NCBI GenBank assembly: GCA_018663505.1
Contig: JABJQG010000053.1
Location: 144,239 to 208,238 of the forward strand
Length of the DNA: 64,000 nt
Source of the DNA: Pseudobdellovibrionaceae bacterium
GTDB taxonomy: Bacteria > Bdellovibrionota > Bdellovibrionia > Bdellovibrionales > UBA1609
Direction: 5' to 3'
Both the position numbers and the translations under genes were made by a program. The notes beneath the pieces are model-generated. The model made no database searches. It saw only the letters and a program-made list of their open reading frames with translations, and was not told the DNA's origin. Positions within the stretch are counted from its first letter, which is position 1. Each line of letters starts with the position of its first letter. Positions 25,540 through 35,290 of this stretch are shown here, one piece after another.

Positions 25540-27727
25540 AATTCTTCTCCCAACTCTGATTGTATTCTTTAAATAAGTGATCCACCGGAACTGATTGAGA
25601 ATTAATTTCTAAATTTGATCCCCCGGTGGTCCCAAGTTCATAGATTTCTAATTGATTCAATTTTGATTTAAGTTCACTAGCTAGTTGTAAAAACCCTTCC
25701 TTTTGGTTTTTACTCACACATAATACAACCTCGTAGAGAGATTCGCCAAACAAACCTTGCGAAGAGAATACTTCTTGATTATCCACTTTTAAACCCATGC
25801 CTGACATGCACATTTTAGATAAAGTAAACGCTAAGCCAAAATTTCCAGAAACTTTGGATGTGGTTATGATATTTTTAAGAACAATCTCCTTTAAGCCTGT
25901 AACAAATTCACTCAACTCTTTATTATTTAGTTCACCAGAGTATTTGGGTTGTTCTCCACAGATTTCTTTATAACAACCCTCAGTTTTCACTTGAGGCAAC
26001 CTTAACACAAATGCTACATCTCCGTTTTGTTGGAACTTATCTGAAGGAATATTTTGAATATCATCTTTTATCCCAACAATTCCTGTGGAGGGAGTTGATG
26101 TCACATTTTTTTCTAATGTCTCATTGTATAAGCTCACATTGCCACTAATAACCGGAGCATCAATAGCTTTACAAGCTTCAGACATGGACTCCACCGCAGC
26201 GACAAACTCACTCATAAGTTCTGGTTTTTCTGGATTACCAAAATTTAAACAGTCAGTCACTGCTAGAGACTTAAATCCTTTTACAGCTAATTCTAAAGAA
26301 GGGTAAATCACAGCATCCGCTCCACCAAGTCCTGGGTGCATTCGCATAACATATGGACGACAACCTAAGACCACAGACAAGGCTCTCCCTGTCTCTGGTA
26401 AGCTCACAACACCAATAGACGAGGAACAGTCTTTTGCTGTTCTAGCTCCTACTCTTTGATCATACTGTTGGTAAATCCAATTTTTTGAACCTCCTTCAAT
26501 ATGCGAGTAAATCTTGTTAAGTCCATCTTTTAAATCAGAGTCCAATATCTTCAGATCTTGCACAGATTTCGAAGGAATTTCATCATAGGACCTATTGTAC
26601 CTAGGTGCATTCTCCACAAGAACTGATGGATCGATTTTTAACTGCTTCTCACCTTTCCAAAACAAAGTAATTTCTTTTTCATCAACCACTTCGCCAATGA
26701 CAGCGGCATCTAAATCCCACTTATCAAAGACTTCAGAAATTTTAGCAAAATTCTCAGGTTTACAAATGAGCAGCATTCTCTCTTGAGATTCCGACAATAA
26801 AATTTCTTCTGGGGTTATGTCGCTGTCTCGTGCAGGTACTTTATCCAGATGCAAGTGCAAACCCACTCCACCACCGTCTGACATTTCAAAACTAGAACTA
26901 GTTAATCCAGCTGCACCCATATCTTGAATGGCTTCAACCAAATCCAACTTCATAACTTCCAAACAGCCTTCTATTAATAACTTTTCATAAAAAGGGTCTC
27001 CAATTTGAACAGTAGGTTTCTTGTCTTCACTATCTTCATCAAAGGACTCGCTAGCCATAGAAGCCCCATGAACACCGTCTTTTCCCGTTTTTGCACCCAC
27101 ATACACAACATAATTTCCAGTGCCATGAGCTTTGGACGAATACACCTGATCTTCTTTACCAAAATAACCTAATGCAAAAGCATTCACTAAAACATTGCCA
27201 TTGTAGGACGAGTGAAAGTTAGTTTGCCCCGTAATCATAGGTACACCCACGCAGTTGCCATAATCTGCAATACCACGAACTACACCATCCACAATTAAGC
27301 TCATACGATCAGCTTTGGGCTCACCAAAACAAAGGTAATTTCCTAAAGCAATGGGACGCGCGCCCATGGTGAAAATATCTCTTAAAATACCTCCAACGCC
27401 CGTGGCAGCCCCTTGGTGAGGTGAAATAAAACTAGGATGGTTATGAGATTCCATTTTGAAAGAGACTTGCTCTCCTTGCCCTAAATGAATCACACCTGCG
27501 TTTTCACCTTCAGCATCAACCACAATATCATTTTTTGAATAAAATTTTCTTAAATGAACCTTAGAGCTTTTGTAACTACAGTGCTCGCTCCACAGGGCCG
27601 AAAACAAAGCCCATTCCAACCCCTCAGGTTCTCGACCCAAAAGTTTACAAATCATCTGATACTCATCTTCAGATATGCGATAGGTCTTTAAATACTTGGG
27701 GTCTGCTTTAAAAGAATTTTGCACCAT
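25523..27727 (-). CDS. purL: Phosphoribosylformylglycinamidine synthase, large (small-type PurL) subunit
   Basis: ATP-dependent conversion of FGAR to FGAM, working as a complex with PurQ and PurS. About 734 aa, the length of the Bacillus-type PurL that lacks a fused glutaminase. Motifs: HCSYKSSKVHLRKF near the N-terminus, SFKMESHNHPSFISPHQGAA with TGVGGILRDIFTMGARPIA, and QDMGAAGLTSSSFEM. A longer frame opens at 27787, but the ATG at 27727 has GGGAGG 5 nt upstream and the normal family N-terminus. It overlaps purQ by 20 nt. Confidence 0.97.
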   Translation of the reverse strand: MVQNSFKADPKYLKTYRISEDEYQMICKLLGREPEGLEWALFSALWSEHCSYKSSKVHLRKFYSKNDIVVDAEGENAGVIHLGQGEQVSFKMESHNHPSFISPHQGAATGVGGILRDIFTMGARPIALGNYLCFGEPKADRMSLIVDGVVRGIADYGNCVGVPMITGQTNFHSSYNGNVLVNAFALGYFGKEDQVYSSKAHGTGNYVVYVGAKTGKDGVHGASMASESFDEDSEDKKPTVQIGDPFYEKLLIEGCLEVMKLDLVEAIQDMGAAGLTSSSFEMSDGGGVGLHLHLDKVPARDSDITPEEILLSESQERMLLICKPENFAKISEVFDKWDLDAAVIGEVVDEKEITLFWKGEKQLKIDPSVLVENAPRYNRSYDEIPSKSVQDLKILDSDLKDGLNKIYSHIEGGSKNWIYQQYDQRVGARTAKDCSSSIGVVSLPETGRALSVVLGCRPYVMRMHPGLGGADAVIYPSLELAVKGFKSLAVTDCLNFGNPEKPELMSEFVAAVESMSEACKAIDAPVISGNVSLYNETLEKNVTSTPSTGIVGIKDDIQNIPSDKFQQNGDVAFVLRLPQVKTEGCYKEICGEQPKYSGELNNKELSEFVTGLKEIVLKNIITTSKVSGNFGLAFTLSKMCMSGMGLKVDNQEVFSSQGLFGESLYEVVLCVSKNQKEGFLQLASELKSKLNQLEIYELGTTGGSNLEINSQSVPVDHLFKEYNQSWEKNFEVLA

Positions 27728-28334
27728 CACTGCCTCCCATCCAATCAAACAGAGCTCGCTCTGGGTGAGGCATAAGTCCCGCAACATTTTTTTCTTTATT
27801 CATTACTCCTGCAATATCATTCAAAGATCCATTTGGGTTTTCTTTATATCTTAACCAAACCTGTTGTTGGTCCTCAATCTGCTTCAATTCCTCTTCATGA
27901 GTAAAAAAACAACCTTCACCATGAGCAATAGGCAAATTACAAGATTGCATCTTGCCGCCCCAACTCTCACAGGAATTTTCACCTTTTAACTCAACCCATT
28001 TATCAATAAATCTTAAATTATTATTTTTAACTAAAACACCTGGTAATAATCCCGACTCACAAAGAATCTGAAATCCATTACAAATACCCATTATAGGCAC
28101 GCCATATTTTGCTGCTTCTCTCACTGAGTCCATAACTGGCGTTTTCGCTGCAAGAGCTCCGGTTCTTACATAATCACCATAACTAAAACCACCTGGGATA
28201 ATAATAGACTCATAGTCTTTATAATTAAATTGATCTTGATACCACAACCATGAAGGTGTCTTCCCAGAGGACTCCACAGCTTTCCAAATATCTTGATCAC
28301 AATTTGTTCCTAAGAAGCGAACAACACCTATCAT
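27708..28334 (-). CDS. purQ: Phosphoribosylformylglycinamidine synthase, glutaminase subunit
   Basis: Class I glutamine amidotransferase that supplies ammonia to PurL. 208 aa. GICNGFQILCESGLLPG (about 95-111) contains the nucleophilic cysteine; MPHPERALF near the C-terminus holds the catalytic His-Glu pair. IIPGGFSYGDY-type oxyanion region is at about 46-56. The ATG overlaps the purS stop codon (ATGA), implying translational coupling, which suits stoichiometric assembly of the PurSQL complex. Confidence 0.97.
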   Translation of the reverse strand: MIGVVRFLGTNCDQDIWKAVESSGKTPSWLWYQDQFNYKDYESIIIPGGFSYGDYVRTGALAAKTPVMDSVREAAKYGVPIMGICNGFQILCESGLLPGVLVKNNNLRFIDKWVELKGENSCESWGGKMQSCNLPIAHGEGCFFTHEEELKQIEDQQQVWLRYKENPNGSLNDIAGVMNKEKNVAGLMPHPERALFDWMGGSDGAKFF

Positions 28335-28576
28335 AGTTCCTTAACCTCGAGTTCAAAAGTTTCAACAAGTGGATTAAACAAAATTAACTCAGCAATTTCT
28401 TTAGATTTACTAAGAGCTTCTTCTTTAGTTTCTTTATCAAACTTAAGCTCCACATACTTTCCAACACGGCAGTCATTTAAAGCAATTTCATGATGCCCAA
28501 GTGTTTTCATTGTGGCTCGCCCCTGAGAATCCAACACTTCTTTTCTTGGCATAATTTTAACACCCACTAAAATCAT
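28331..28576 (-). CDS. purS: Phosphoribosylformylglycinamidine synthase, PurS subunit
   Basis: 81-residue small subunit that bridges PurL and PurQ and aids ammonia channelling. The sequence VGVKIMPRKEVLDSQGRAT and ALNDCRVGKYVELKF follow the PurS pattern. It overlaps purC and purQ by 4 nt each (ATGA). Its presence explains why PurL is the shorter type. Confidence 0.95.
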   Translation of the reverse strand: MILVGVKIMPRKEVLDSQGRATMKTLGHHEIALNDCRVGKYVELKFDKETKEEALSKSKEIAELILFNPLVETFELEVKEL

Positions 28577-29295
28577 ATATTCTCCTTTAAAGATTTTAAT
28601 ACCTTCTGGTAACTCTCTTCCACTTTTCCTAAATCTCTTCGGAAGCGATCCTTATCTAATTTTTCGTCACTTCCTTTTTCCCATAGCCGACAACTATCAG
28701 GAGTGACTTCATCACCAAGAACAATTTTACCATCCTTGCTCCAGCCAAACTCAATTTTAAAATCGATCAAACGAATGCCCGACTTATCCATCAGTTCAAA
28801 TAAAACATCATTCACTTTTAATGCTTTTAATTTTATCTCATCCAGATGGCTTTGCTTTTCTACAGTTTTGAGCATAAGAGCCTGATCATCGGAAATAAAA
28901 GGGTCTTGCAACTCATCTTTTTTATAAAAGAATTCTAACAATGGCTTTTCTAATGCCGTCCCTTCTTCTATTTGAAACTTCTTTGCCGTAGATCCAGCTA
29001 ATGTGTTTCTTACCACCACCTCTAGATCAATCATTTTTAATCTTTCACAAATATGATCTCGGGGTGACTGAATTTTAACAATATGAGTTTGAATCCCTTG
29101 TTTTTCAAAATGATCATAAATAAGGGCTGTAATTTGCGCATTCACTAGCCCTTTGCCATCAAAGGAGCCTTTTTTTAAAGCGTTAAATGCCGTTAGGCTA
29201 TCCTTATATTCTAGCCAAACTAAATCCTCATTATCATTTACCGAGTATATTTTTTTTGCTTTGCCTTCATAGAGTAAATCGCCTTGAGTGTACAA
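28573..29295 (-). CDS. purC: SAICAR synthetase (PurC)
   Basis: Joins CAIR and aspartate with ATP. 240 aa, the normal length of the stand-alone enzyme. LLYEGKAKKIYS (about 7-18) is the ATP-binding N-terminal signature; SLTAFNALKKGSFDGKG, VVRNTLAGSTAKK and LIDFKIEFGWSKDGKIVLGD with DEVTPDSCRLW are conserved. It starts 4 nt after purB stops and overlaps purS. Confidence 0.97.
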   Translation of the reverse strand: MYTQGDLLYEGKAKKIYSVNDNEDLVWLEYKDSLTAFNALKKGSFDGKGLVNAQITALIYDHFEKQGIQTHIVKIQSPRDHICERLKMIDLEVVVRNTLAGSTAKKFQIEEGTALEKPLLEFFYKKDELQDPFISDDQALMLKTVEKQSHLDEIKLKALKVNDVLFELMDKSGIRLIDFKIEFGWSKDGKIVLGDEVTPDSCRLWEKGSDEKLDKDRFRRDLGKVEESYQKVLKSLKENI

Positions 29296-29299
29296 TGGT

Positions 29300-30598
29300 T
29301 TACCTTTTTCCTTTTAAAAAATCATCCACAACTTTTTCAATGGATTTCTTTTGGGAAGCTCCAGAAAAAATATAGGCTATGTCTTTTTTATTTAAATACT
29401 TACCCGCCTCTTCATCTTTAAGTAAAGCTTCAGATAAATGTTCTCCTTTTTGTAAACCATGACTGACTTTTTGTACCAACACATATGCATCTTCCCGACT
29501 CACACCTTTTTTAACAATTTGTAAAAGCACTTGCGAGCTAAACAGCTGTCCTTGGGAAATATTCATATTTTCAATCATTCTCTGTTTTTCAACCACAATA
29601 TTTTCCACTACACCAGCTATTCGAGTTAAAGCATAATCACACAAAATAAATGCATCCGGAAAAATGACTCTTTCCACCGAAGAGTGTGAAATATCTCTCT
29701 CGTGCCACAATGCCACATCTTCATATGCCGCTTGCGCATAGGATCTTAATAATCGAGCAACACCTGTTAAGTTTTCACTAGATATTGGGTTTTTCTTATG
29801 CGGCATGGCCGACGAGCCTTTTTGTCCCTTAGAAAAACCCTCACTAACTTCACCCACTTCTGTACGTTGCAGGTGACGTAGTTCAACAGATAACCTTTCA
29901 AAGCCACAACCTAACATAGCTAAAGCATGAAATAATTCTGCATGACGATCCCGAGGCACAACCTGAGTAGCAATGGTTTCTGCTTTTAACTTTAATTTTC
30001 TACAAACTTTTTTCTCTACTTTATCTGGCTGCGTGGAGTATGTTCCTACTGCGCCACTCAATTTACCCACAACACATTGATTTAAAGCTGTTTCAAAACG
30101 CACTTTATTTCTCTTTAACTCAGCCAAAAAACCGGACAGTTTCAATCCAAAGCTCAATGGCTCCGCATGCATCCCATGTGTTCGTCCAGAACATAAGGTG
30201 GTTTTGTACTTTCTTATTTGCTTTACAAATACTTTTTCAAGAGCTTTTATATCTTTTAAAATAACCCCACCAGCTTCACGAATAACTAAAGACATGGCCG
30301 TATCTAAAACATCAGATGAGGTCATTCCATAGTGTATATATCTGCCATTTGGACCCACATACTCGGCCATACAAGATACAAAGGCTATTACGTCATGCTT
30401 GGTTTTCTTTTCAATCTCATTTATTCTTTTTACTGAAAAATTTGATTTTTTAGAAATATCATCCGCGGCTTTTTGAGGAATAATATTAAACTCGGCCTGA
30501 GATTGGGCCACAGCAATTTCAACTTCCATCATTTTTTGAAATTTATTTTCCAGAGACCATACGTCTCCCATTTCTTTTCTAGTATAACGCTCAATCAC
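29300..30598 (-). CDS. purB: Adenylosuccinate lyase
   Basis: Cleaves SAICAR and adenylosuccinate, releasing fumarate, in the purine pathway. 432 aa. KGSSAMPHKKNPISSENLTG (about 260-279) is the superfamily signature with the catalytic serine; GMTSSDVLDTAMS and GRTHGMHAEPLSFGLK carry the other active-site histidines. It begins at the last base of the preceding flavoprotein-like gene. Its fumarate product would feed FumC, encoded at 1.5-2.9 kb. Confidence 0.97.
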   Translation of the reverse strand: MIERYTRKEMGDVWSLENKFQKMMEVEIAVAQSQAEFNIIPQKAADDISKKSNFSVKRINEIEKKTKHDVIAFVSCMAEYVGPNGRYIHYGMTSSDVLDTAMSLVIREAGGVILKDIKALEKVFVKQIRKYKTTLCSGRTHGMHAEPLSFGLKLSGFLAELKRNKVRFETALNQCVVGKLSGAVGTYSTQPDKVEKKVCRKLKLKAETIATQVVPRDRHAELFHALAMLGCGFERLSVELRHLQRTEVGEVSEGFSKGQKGSSAMPHKKNPISSENLTGVARLLRSYAQAAYEDVALWHERDISHSSVERVIFPDAFILCDYALTRIAGVVENIVVEKQRMIENMNISQGQLFSSQVLLQIVKKGVSREDAYVLVQKVSHGLQKGEHLSEALLKDEEAGKYLNKKDIAYIFSGASQKKSIEKVVDDFLKGKR

Positions 30599-31857
30599 TA
30601 CTCTACATCCTTCGCTCTAAAGCTATTTAAAATTTCACGATGTTCAAACATCTGTCCCGTCCAATCCCAAGATTGAGAGTGTTCAGGTCCCTTGTATGTG
30701 AGATTTCCTAAGTCTAAAGACTTCCAATCATCTCGCTGCTCTTCATTAAACTGTACAAAGGGGGACGGCCCAAGATCTTCATAATTATATAAATAATCCT
30801 GAGGCATGGTCCATAATGAAACCTCTGTACCTGGAATTCTATTTTCTAAAACCGTTTTTAGATCTACAAACAGCTTATCAAGATAGTCTTTAGAAAATCT
30901 CTGTTGTGTTGGAACCTTCATCCAAACATCATACTGTGAGCTCTGTTCCGATCGTTGCATTAAACACATATTTAAATGAGTCCATGGTAAATTTAAATCT
31001 TCAATGAGAACAAATTTCATGGGCAAAGTTAAGCTAGCTTCATTTTCAGATAATTGAACTCCAAATTTCAGCCACGACCACATACTTTTTAACTCGCCCT
31101 GTGGGTAAAGAACTTTAGCCACTTTTTGAGAAGCGAACTTAGTTTCTTCACTAGAAAGCATCCATATAAATTGATCACTACTAATTGCTCCTGACCAGTC
31201 ACTTTTTATTTCTAGGGCCGTGCATGAATTTCCTTCAATACGAATATCCTCTAGCTGGGCACCTGAAAATAGTTTCACTCCTTTTTGTTCACACCAATCT
31301 AAGGACTTCTTATACCCTCGACGAGATGTTCTACGAATATAATAATCTGACATTAAAGGTAATGGCCGTCCAAAACTCAAGCCCTCAATATTTTCTTTAT
31401 AAGTTGTTGCCGACAATTGATGAGCTAAATTAACAATCCAATTTTCAGAATAATCCTTCTCAGTAAGATAGGATTTTATACTTTCAGATTCTGAGGGCTC
31501 CAGTTGTAAATATGACCCTAAATACTGAGTGGATCCAACAAGTTGGGAGAACTTTCCAGACCAATAACCGCTCAGTGGTCCTTTAAAATCTCTTGGCCCA
31601 TTTTTAAGCCAAAGACTGAAACCCTCTTCCACAGGGTCTAAGTACTCATCTTCAGTCAGGCGCTCAACTTGAGATTGAGTCAAACTTGAGCCCTGAAAGT
31701 AACCGAAAGGCCCTTCCCAGTCAGTAGGTGTCCATCGCCCCAAATTATCGGACACATCCACTAAAGCCACCTTAAAACCAAGTTCAGCGAGCCTTGCAGA
31801 TAACCACTGGCCCCGACCCCAAGCTGACACAATGGTTACATCATAACTTTGCGACAT
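30598..31857 (-). CDS. Flavoprotein-like protein of unknown function inside the purine operon
   Basis: 419 residues. The N-terminus DVTIVSAWGRGQWLSARLA followed by GFKVALVDVSDNLG has the layout of an FAD/NAD Rossmann beta-alpha-beta unit, but the glycine signature GxGxxG is altered to SAWGRG, so two of three glycines are lost and dinucleotide binding is uncertain. The central region (about 170-240) fits the second part of an amine-oxidase/desaturase-type fold. It shares single-base overlaps with purM and purB and so is co-transcribed with them. No purine step in this pathway needs a flavoprotein; the function is unknown. Confidence 0.75.
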   Translation of the reverse strand: MSQSYDVTIVSAWGRGQWLSARLAELGFKVALVDVSDNLGRWTPTDWEGPFGYFQGSSLTQSQVERLTEDEYLDPVEEGFSLWLKNGPRDFKGPLSGYWSGKFSQLVGSTQYLGSYLQLEPSESESIKSYLTEKDYSENWIVNLAHQLSATTYKENIEGLSFGRPLPLMSDYYIRRTSRRGYKKSLDWCEQKGVKLFSGAQLEDIRIEGNSCTALEIKSDWSGAISSDQFIWMLSSEETKFASQKVAKVLYPQGELKSMWSWLKFGVQLSENEASLTLPMKFVLIEDLNLPWTHLNMCLMQRSEQSSQYDVWMKVPTQQRFSKDYLDKLFVDLKTVLENRIPGTEVSLWTMPQDYLYNYEDLGPSPFVQFNEEQRDDWKSLDLGNLTYKGPEHSQSWDWTGQMFEHREILNSFRAKDVE

Positions 31858-32894
31858 TATTTATCTCCAGATAAGTACTTTTCATTTAAAAACAGTTCAT
31901 CAAATGTCCAAGCTGATTCTTTCTCAACATCTATATTCACTTTTGAAACAACTGAGGCTTTAAAACCAAAATTTTCGATGGTTTTCAAAAACTGATCTCT
32001 ATTTTTAGGACTAACAATTAAAGCTAAGCCCATCCCACAATTTAAAGTCTGAAATAAAGATCGCCAACTCATTTTCCCTCGGCGTTTAACTTCAACAACC
32101 GGGGCTGGTAAATCCCAAAAACTGAGATGCAGCTGAGAACCTTTTGGTAATACTCTTAACAAGTTATCCATTCCTCCGCCGGTGATATGAGCCATGGCAT
32201 TTAAACCTTCAATTTCATACAAGGCTTTTGCTAATTTTACATATAAGGCGGTGGGCTTTAATAGCTCCTCCTGCCAGTCATCTAAATCATCTTCAAAAAT
32301 TTTCCTGAGTAAGGAATAACCATTACTGTGAAACCCATTACTGGACACACCCAGAACTAAATCTCCATCTTCTACCTTGTGGGAGCCTAAAGTTTTAACT
32401 TGATCAACCACACCCACCGAAAATCCAGCACAATCAAAATCACCATGTTGATACATTCCTGGCATTTCCGCCGTTTCGCCACCCATAAGGGCACAGTCAG
32501 CATCCACACAGGCTTGTTGTACCCCACCAAGAAATGACTTGGCATGCTCTACTTCTAATTTTCCTGTGGCATAATAATCTAAAAAGAATAAAGGTTCTGC
32601 CCCACAACAAATCATGTCGTTCACACACATTGCTACCAAGTCTTGGGCTACAGATTTGTAGTTTTTATATTTAATAGCTAATTTCAACTTGGTGCCTACA
32701 CCATCAGTGGCACTCACTAAACAGGGTTTTTCCATAGATTTAAAATCTGCTCGGAATAAGGCGGAAAACCCTCCAATTCCTGATACAATTTTATCTTGGT
32801 GTGGCCAACGAGCCGGCTGATTTGATTTTAACCACGAAACAAGGCTCTCTCCAGCCTCAATATCTACGCCAGATTTTTTATAGTCCATGGACAA
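31857..32894 (-). CDS. purM: AIR synthetase (PurM)
   Basis: ATP-dependent ring closure of FGAM to AIR. 345 aa. SGIGGFSALF, CLVSATDGVGTKLKLA, QDLVAMCVNDMICCGAEPLF and ALMGGETAEMPGMY are the standard PurM motifs, and AHITGGGMDNLLRVLP is the C-terminal signature. The first gene of the purine operon. Start: a TTG at 32894 has AGGAG 7 nt upstream, whereas the ATG at 32888 is 13 nt away, so TTG may be the real initiator. Confidence 0.96.
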   Translation of the reverse strand: MSMDYKKSGVDIEAGESLVSWLKSNQPARWPHQDKIVSGIGGFSALFRADFKSMEKPCLVSATDGVGTKLKLAIKYKNYKSVAQDLVAMCVNDMICCGAEPLFFLDYYATGKLEVEHAKSFLGGVQQACVDADCALMGGETAEMPGMYQHGDFDCAGFSVGVVDQVKTLGSHKVEDGDLVLGVSSNGFHSNGYSLLRKIFEDDLDDWQEELLKPTALYVKLAKALYEIEGLNAMAHITGGGMDNLLRVLPKGSQLHLSFWDLPAPVVEVKRRGKMSWRSLFQTLNCGMGLALIVSPKNRDQFLKTIENFGFKASVVSKVNIDVEKESAWTFDELFLNEKYLSGDK

Positions 32895-32973
32895 AATAAG
32901 CTCCTAAGCTTTAAGGGCCAAACTTCATTTAAAAAAACATTAACAAAAGCTTTTTCTCTATACAATACCTAAG

Positions 32974-33003
32974 TCCAAGATATGCCCCTGTGGCATATCT
33001 TTT
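32974..33003. promoter_or_regulatory. Hairpin in the purM / barrel-gene divergent region
   Basis: AAGATATGCC-CCTGT-GGCATATCTT, a perfect 10-bp stem followed by TTTTTG on the plus strand, between divergent genes. It looks like an intrinsic terminator in the plus direction but has no gene before it; it could be an operator or attenuator for either side. Confidence 0.45.
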
Positions 33004-33026
33004 TGTAAAAATTTAAATATTGGACT

Positions 33027-33055
33027 TTAAATGCTCCAAAATTAGCCTTTATAAT
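33027..33055 (+). promoter_or_regulatory. Promoter of the 254-aa barrel gene (probable leaderless mRNA)
   Basis: Perfect TATAAT at 33050-33055 with a weak -35 (TTAAAT, 33027-33032, 17-nt spacer). The ATG is 6 nt after the -10 box. Confidence 0.5.
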
Positions 33056-33061
33056 AGAGTT

Positions 33062-33826
33062 ATGAAATACCTAATTATTAAGCCTCTTACTATAGCCATT
33101 ACCCTATGCTCCATAACTTGGAACCTCAGCCTAATTGCTGCTGAGACAAATACCAATTCAGAAGTTATCATTGCCCAATCCGAAGATGGCGATGCATTTG
33201 ATCCTTTTGCTGATTACAGTGATTTTAGCGAAAATCAAGATGAAGAAGCTGATATTAACTTTTTTAAAAATGGTCGATTTTACACCCTAGGTTTACTTAT
33301 GGGACAAACTCGTTATACCAGCAATTATGGCAACTATATGGATCCAGCCTTAAACTTCGGTTTCTTTTTAAACTATTTTTTTGATTTAAGGTTCGCTGTT
33401 CAGTTCACATACCTTAACAGTACTCACTCGTTTCACATAAATGGTGTTGATGGGACCCCCGTTTCGCAGAATGTTCAAACATCCTCAATGGGGTTAAACC
33501 TAAAATATTACTTTAACACACAAAATGTGACAAAAGGACTCGCAAAGCTAAGTCCATATATTATTGGAGGAATGTCAAATATTTCACAGACAGCCGTCAT
33601 CGGTCTTAGAACAGCAAAAGACTCTGCCGTTGGCTTTGATATTGGTGGTGGTATAGAGATCCCACTTCTGCGAAACGCCATGTATTTTGGCACACAAGTC
33701 ACCTATCAATTAGTTTCTTTTGCTACAGAGGGCTCTCAACTTTCTTTGGAAAGTGGAGAATCCACCGGTGTCACTCTGGATGGCGACCTATTGAATTTAA
33801 ACATTCTTTTGGGCGTAAACTTTTAG
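33062..33826 (+). CDS. Outer-membrane beta-barrel protein
   Basis: 254 residues from the ATG at 33062, chosen because it begins a clear signal peptide (MKYLIIKPLTIAITLCSITW to about residue 27) and sits just after TATAAT; a longer TTG frame exists. An acidic linker (about 35-65) precedes a small barrel of about eight strands ending in NILLGVNF with a terminal Phe, the BAM-recognition pattern. It resembles the general OmpA/OmpW-like surface-barrel class; no function can be assigned. Confidence 0.83.
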   Translation: MKYLIIKPLTIAITLCSITWNLSLIAAETNTNSEVIIAQSEDGDAFDPFADYSDFSENQDEEADINFFKNGRFYTLGLLMGQTRYTSNYGNYMDPALNFGFFLNYFFDLRFAVQFTYLNSTHSFHINGVDGTPVSQNVQTSSMGLNLKYYFNTQNVTKGLAKLSPYIIGGMSNISQTAVIGLRTAKDSAVGFDIGGGIEIPLLRNAMYFGTQVTYQLVSFATEGSQLSLESGESTGVTLDGDLLNLNILLGVNF

Positions 33827-33868
33827 GAAACTTTATAAAAAAACTTTCCACTGTCAGTTAAATATAAA

Positions 33869-35290
33869 CTAAAGCAAAAGTTCATATGCCTGAAGTAGAA
33901 GAGATATAATAATCACCACGGGAACCCCCCATTTTAAAATAAATTTCCAGTGTCCTAAGAGCACATAAGCCGACGGGAAGTTTACATCTAAAAATTCTTC
34001 TTCCATCACTTCTTTCTCTAATAAAATTCGAGTAATCTGACTACCAAATATGGCTCCAATAGGAAGCAACCAATTCACTAATAATCGATCTAACTGTTCC
34101 AGAATATTCGGTCCGGAAACCTGGTAATTATCTAAAAAATTGGAAGAGAGTGCTGGTATAATTGATAATAACAAACCAATGAATAGTATAGCTTGAATGG
34201 ATTTCTTTTTCCGCATATCAAAATTTTCTGAAAAATTTTGTATTTGTGTTTGAAACAAAGCCATGGTTCCACCTACGGCCGCTAAATATAAAAAGATGAA
34301 AAAGATCACCGCAAAAAAACCACCGCCCTGAATACGTTGAAAAAACAAAGGCACTACTTTGAAAACAAGTTCTGGACCAGAAACCTTAATTGAGACCACA
34401 AACACCAGTGGTATAATTAACAAAGCTGTTAAAATTGAGTATACACCATCCAGGGTAGCTACCCTGAAAGCAAATGCTGGTAAATAGTCCTCTTTTTTAA
34501 GTTCAGAACCAAAGCTCACAATAACACCAATTCCAATACTCAATGAAAATATTATATGACCAATAGCATGAGCAAAGGAGGAAAGTTTAAAAGTTTCAAA
34601 GTTGGGGTAAAAAATAAAATGATAGGCTTCATTCAATGGAAATTCAGAGAAAGACAGGTAAATCAGCAGAGCTAAAAAACCACCTAAAACTGGTGAGAGA
34701 TAGCCTATCCATTTTTTAACCTTATACTGGAGCGAACGTCTCAATAAAAAACTAACCACCATCAGATGAACTCCAGCTAATAAAACTTGCAACCACCCTT
34801 GTGAATGCAGTGTCATTAATAATGTTTCAGCATTCACGGCGTTAGGACTAAAGAAACTTAACGTGGAAAAAAAAAGAAAATATAAGACCCAACCACTAAC
34901 AACAGAAAGGTAACCAAGCACTAAAAAGCAAATAGCAAAGGAAAAATAACCATAATACTTAAGTGAGCTTAAAAAAAAGACATTCATTAAGCTACTACTT
35001 TTTAGAGCCCGCTCTTTTGAAATGGCATCTTCATGGTATGCTTTAAGTGCACCTGAATTTTTAATTTTTCCCATAATGAGTTCACTAATTAACAGGGGGG
35101 TGCCTAGAATAAAGAGAAAAACAAAATAGATGAATAAAAATATAGCGCCATTATTGTCCTGCACAACATATGGAAAGCGCCACAAGTTCCCCAGTCCAAA
35201 GGTGGAACTTATGAGCAAAAAATAAAGACTAAATCGACTGACCCAGGCTCTTTTTTCCAAATTTATCTGCCTTTTTGACGTTTCATACAA
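33869..35290 (-). CDS. Sodium-dependent transporter, SNF (neurotransmitter:sodium symporter) family
   Basis: Inner-membrane symporter of amino acids or similar solutes driven by sodium. 473 aa with about 11-12 transmembrane helices. The TM1 signature SSTFGLGNLWRFPYVVQDNN (about 28-47) is diagnostic of the LeuT-like SNF family, including the unwound GLGNLWRFP site that binds substrate and sodium. SIGIGVIVSFGSE corresponds to TM6 or TM7. The ATG overlaps the end of der by 28 nt, so it is the last gene in the rnc-era-der unit; the substrate is unknown. Confidence 0.93.
   Translation of the reverse strand: MYETSKRQINLEKRAWVSRFSLYFLLISSTFGLGNLWRFPYVVQDNNGAIFLFIYFVFLFILGTPLLISELIMGKIKNSGALKAYHEDAISKERALKSSSLMNVFFLSSLKYYGYFSFAICFLVLGYLSVVSGWVLYFLFFSTLSFFSPNAVNAETLLMTLHSQGWLQVLLAGVHLMVVSFLLRRSLQYKVKKWIGYLSPVLGGFLALLIYLSFSEFPLNEAYHFIFYPNFETFKLSSFAHAIGHIIFSLSIGIGVIVSFGSELKKEDYLPAFAFRVATLDGVYSILTALLIIPLVFVVSIKVSGPELVFKVVPLFFQRIQGGGFFAVIFFIFLYLAAVGGTMALFQTQIQNFSENFDMRKKKSIQAILFIGLLLSIIPALSSNFLDNYQVSGPNILEQLDRLLVNWLLPIGAIFGSQITRILLEKEVMEEEFLDVNFPSAYVLLGHWKFILKWGVPVVIIISLLLQAYELLL

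Noticed and set aside
32895-33061. Purine riboswitch upstream of purM
   Set aside because: The region has one simple hairpin only; the three-way junction pattern of purine riboswitches is not seen.
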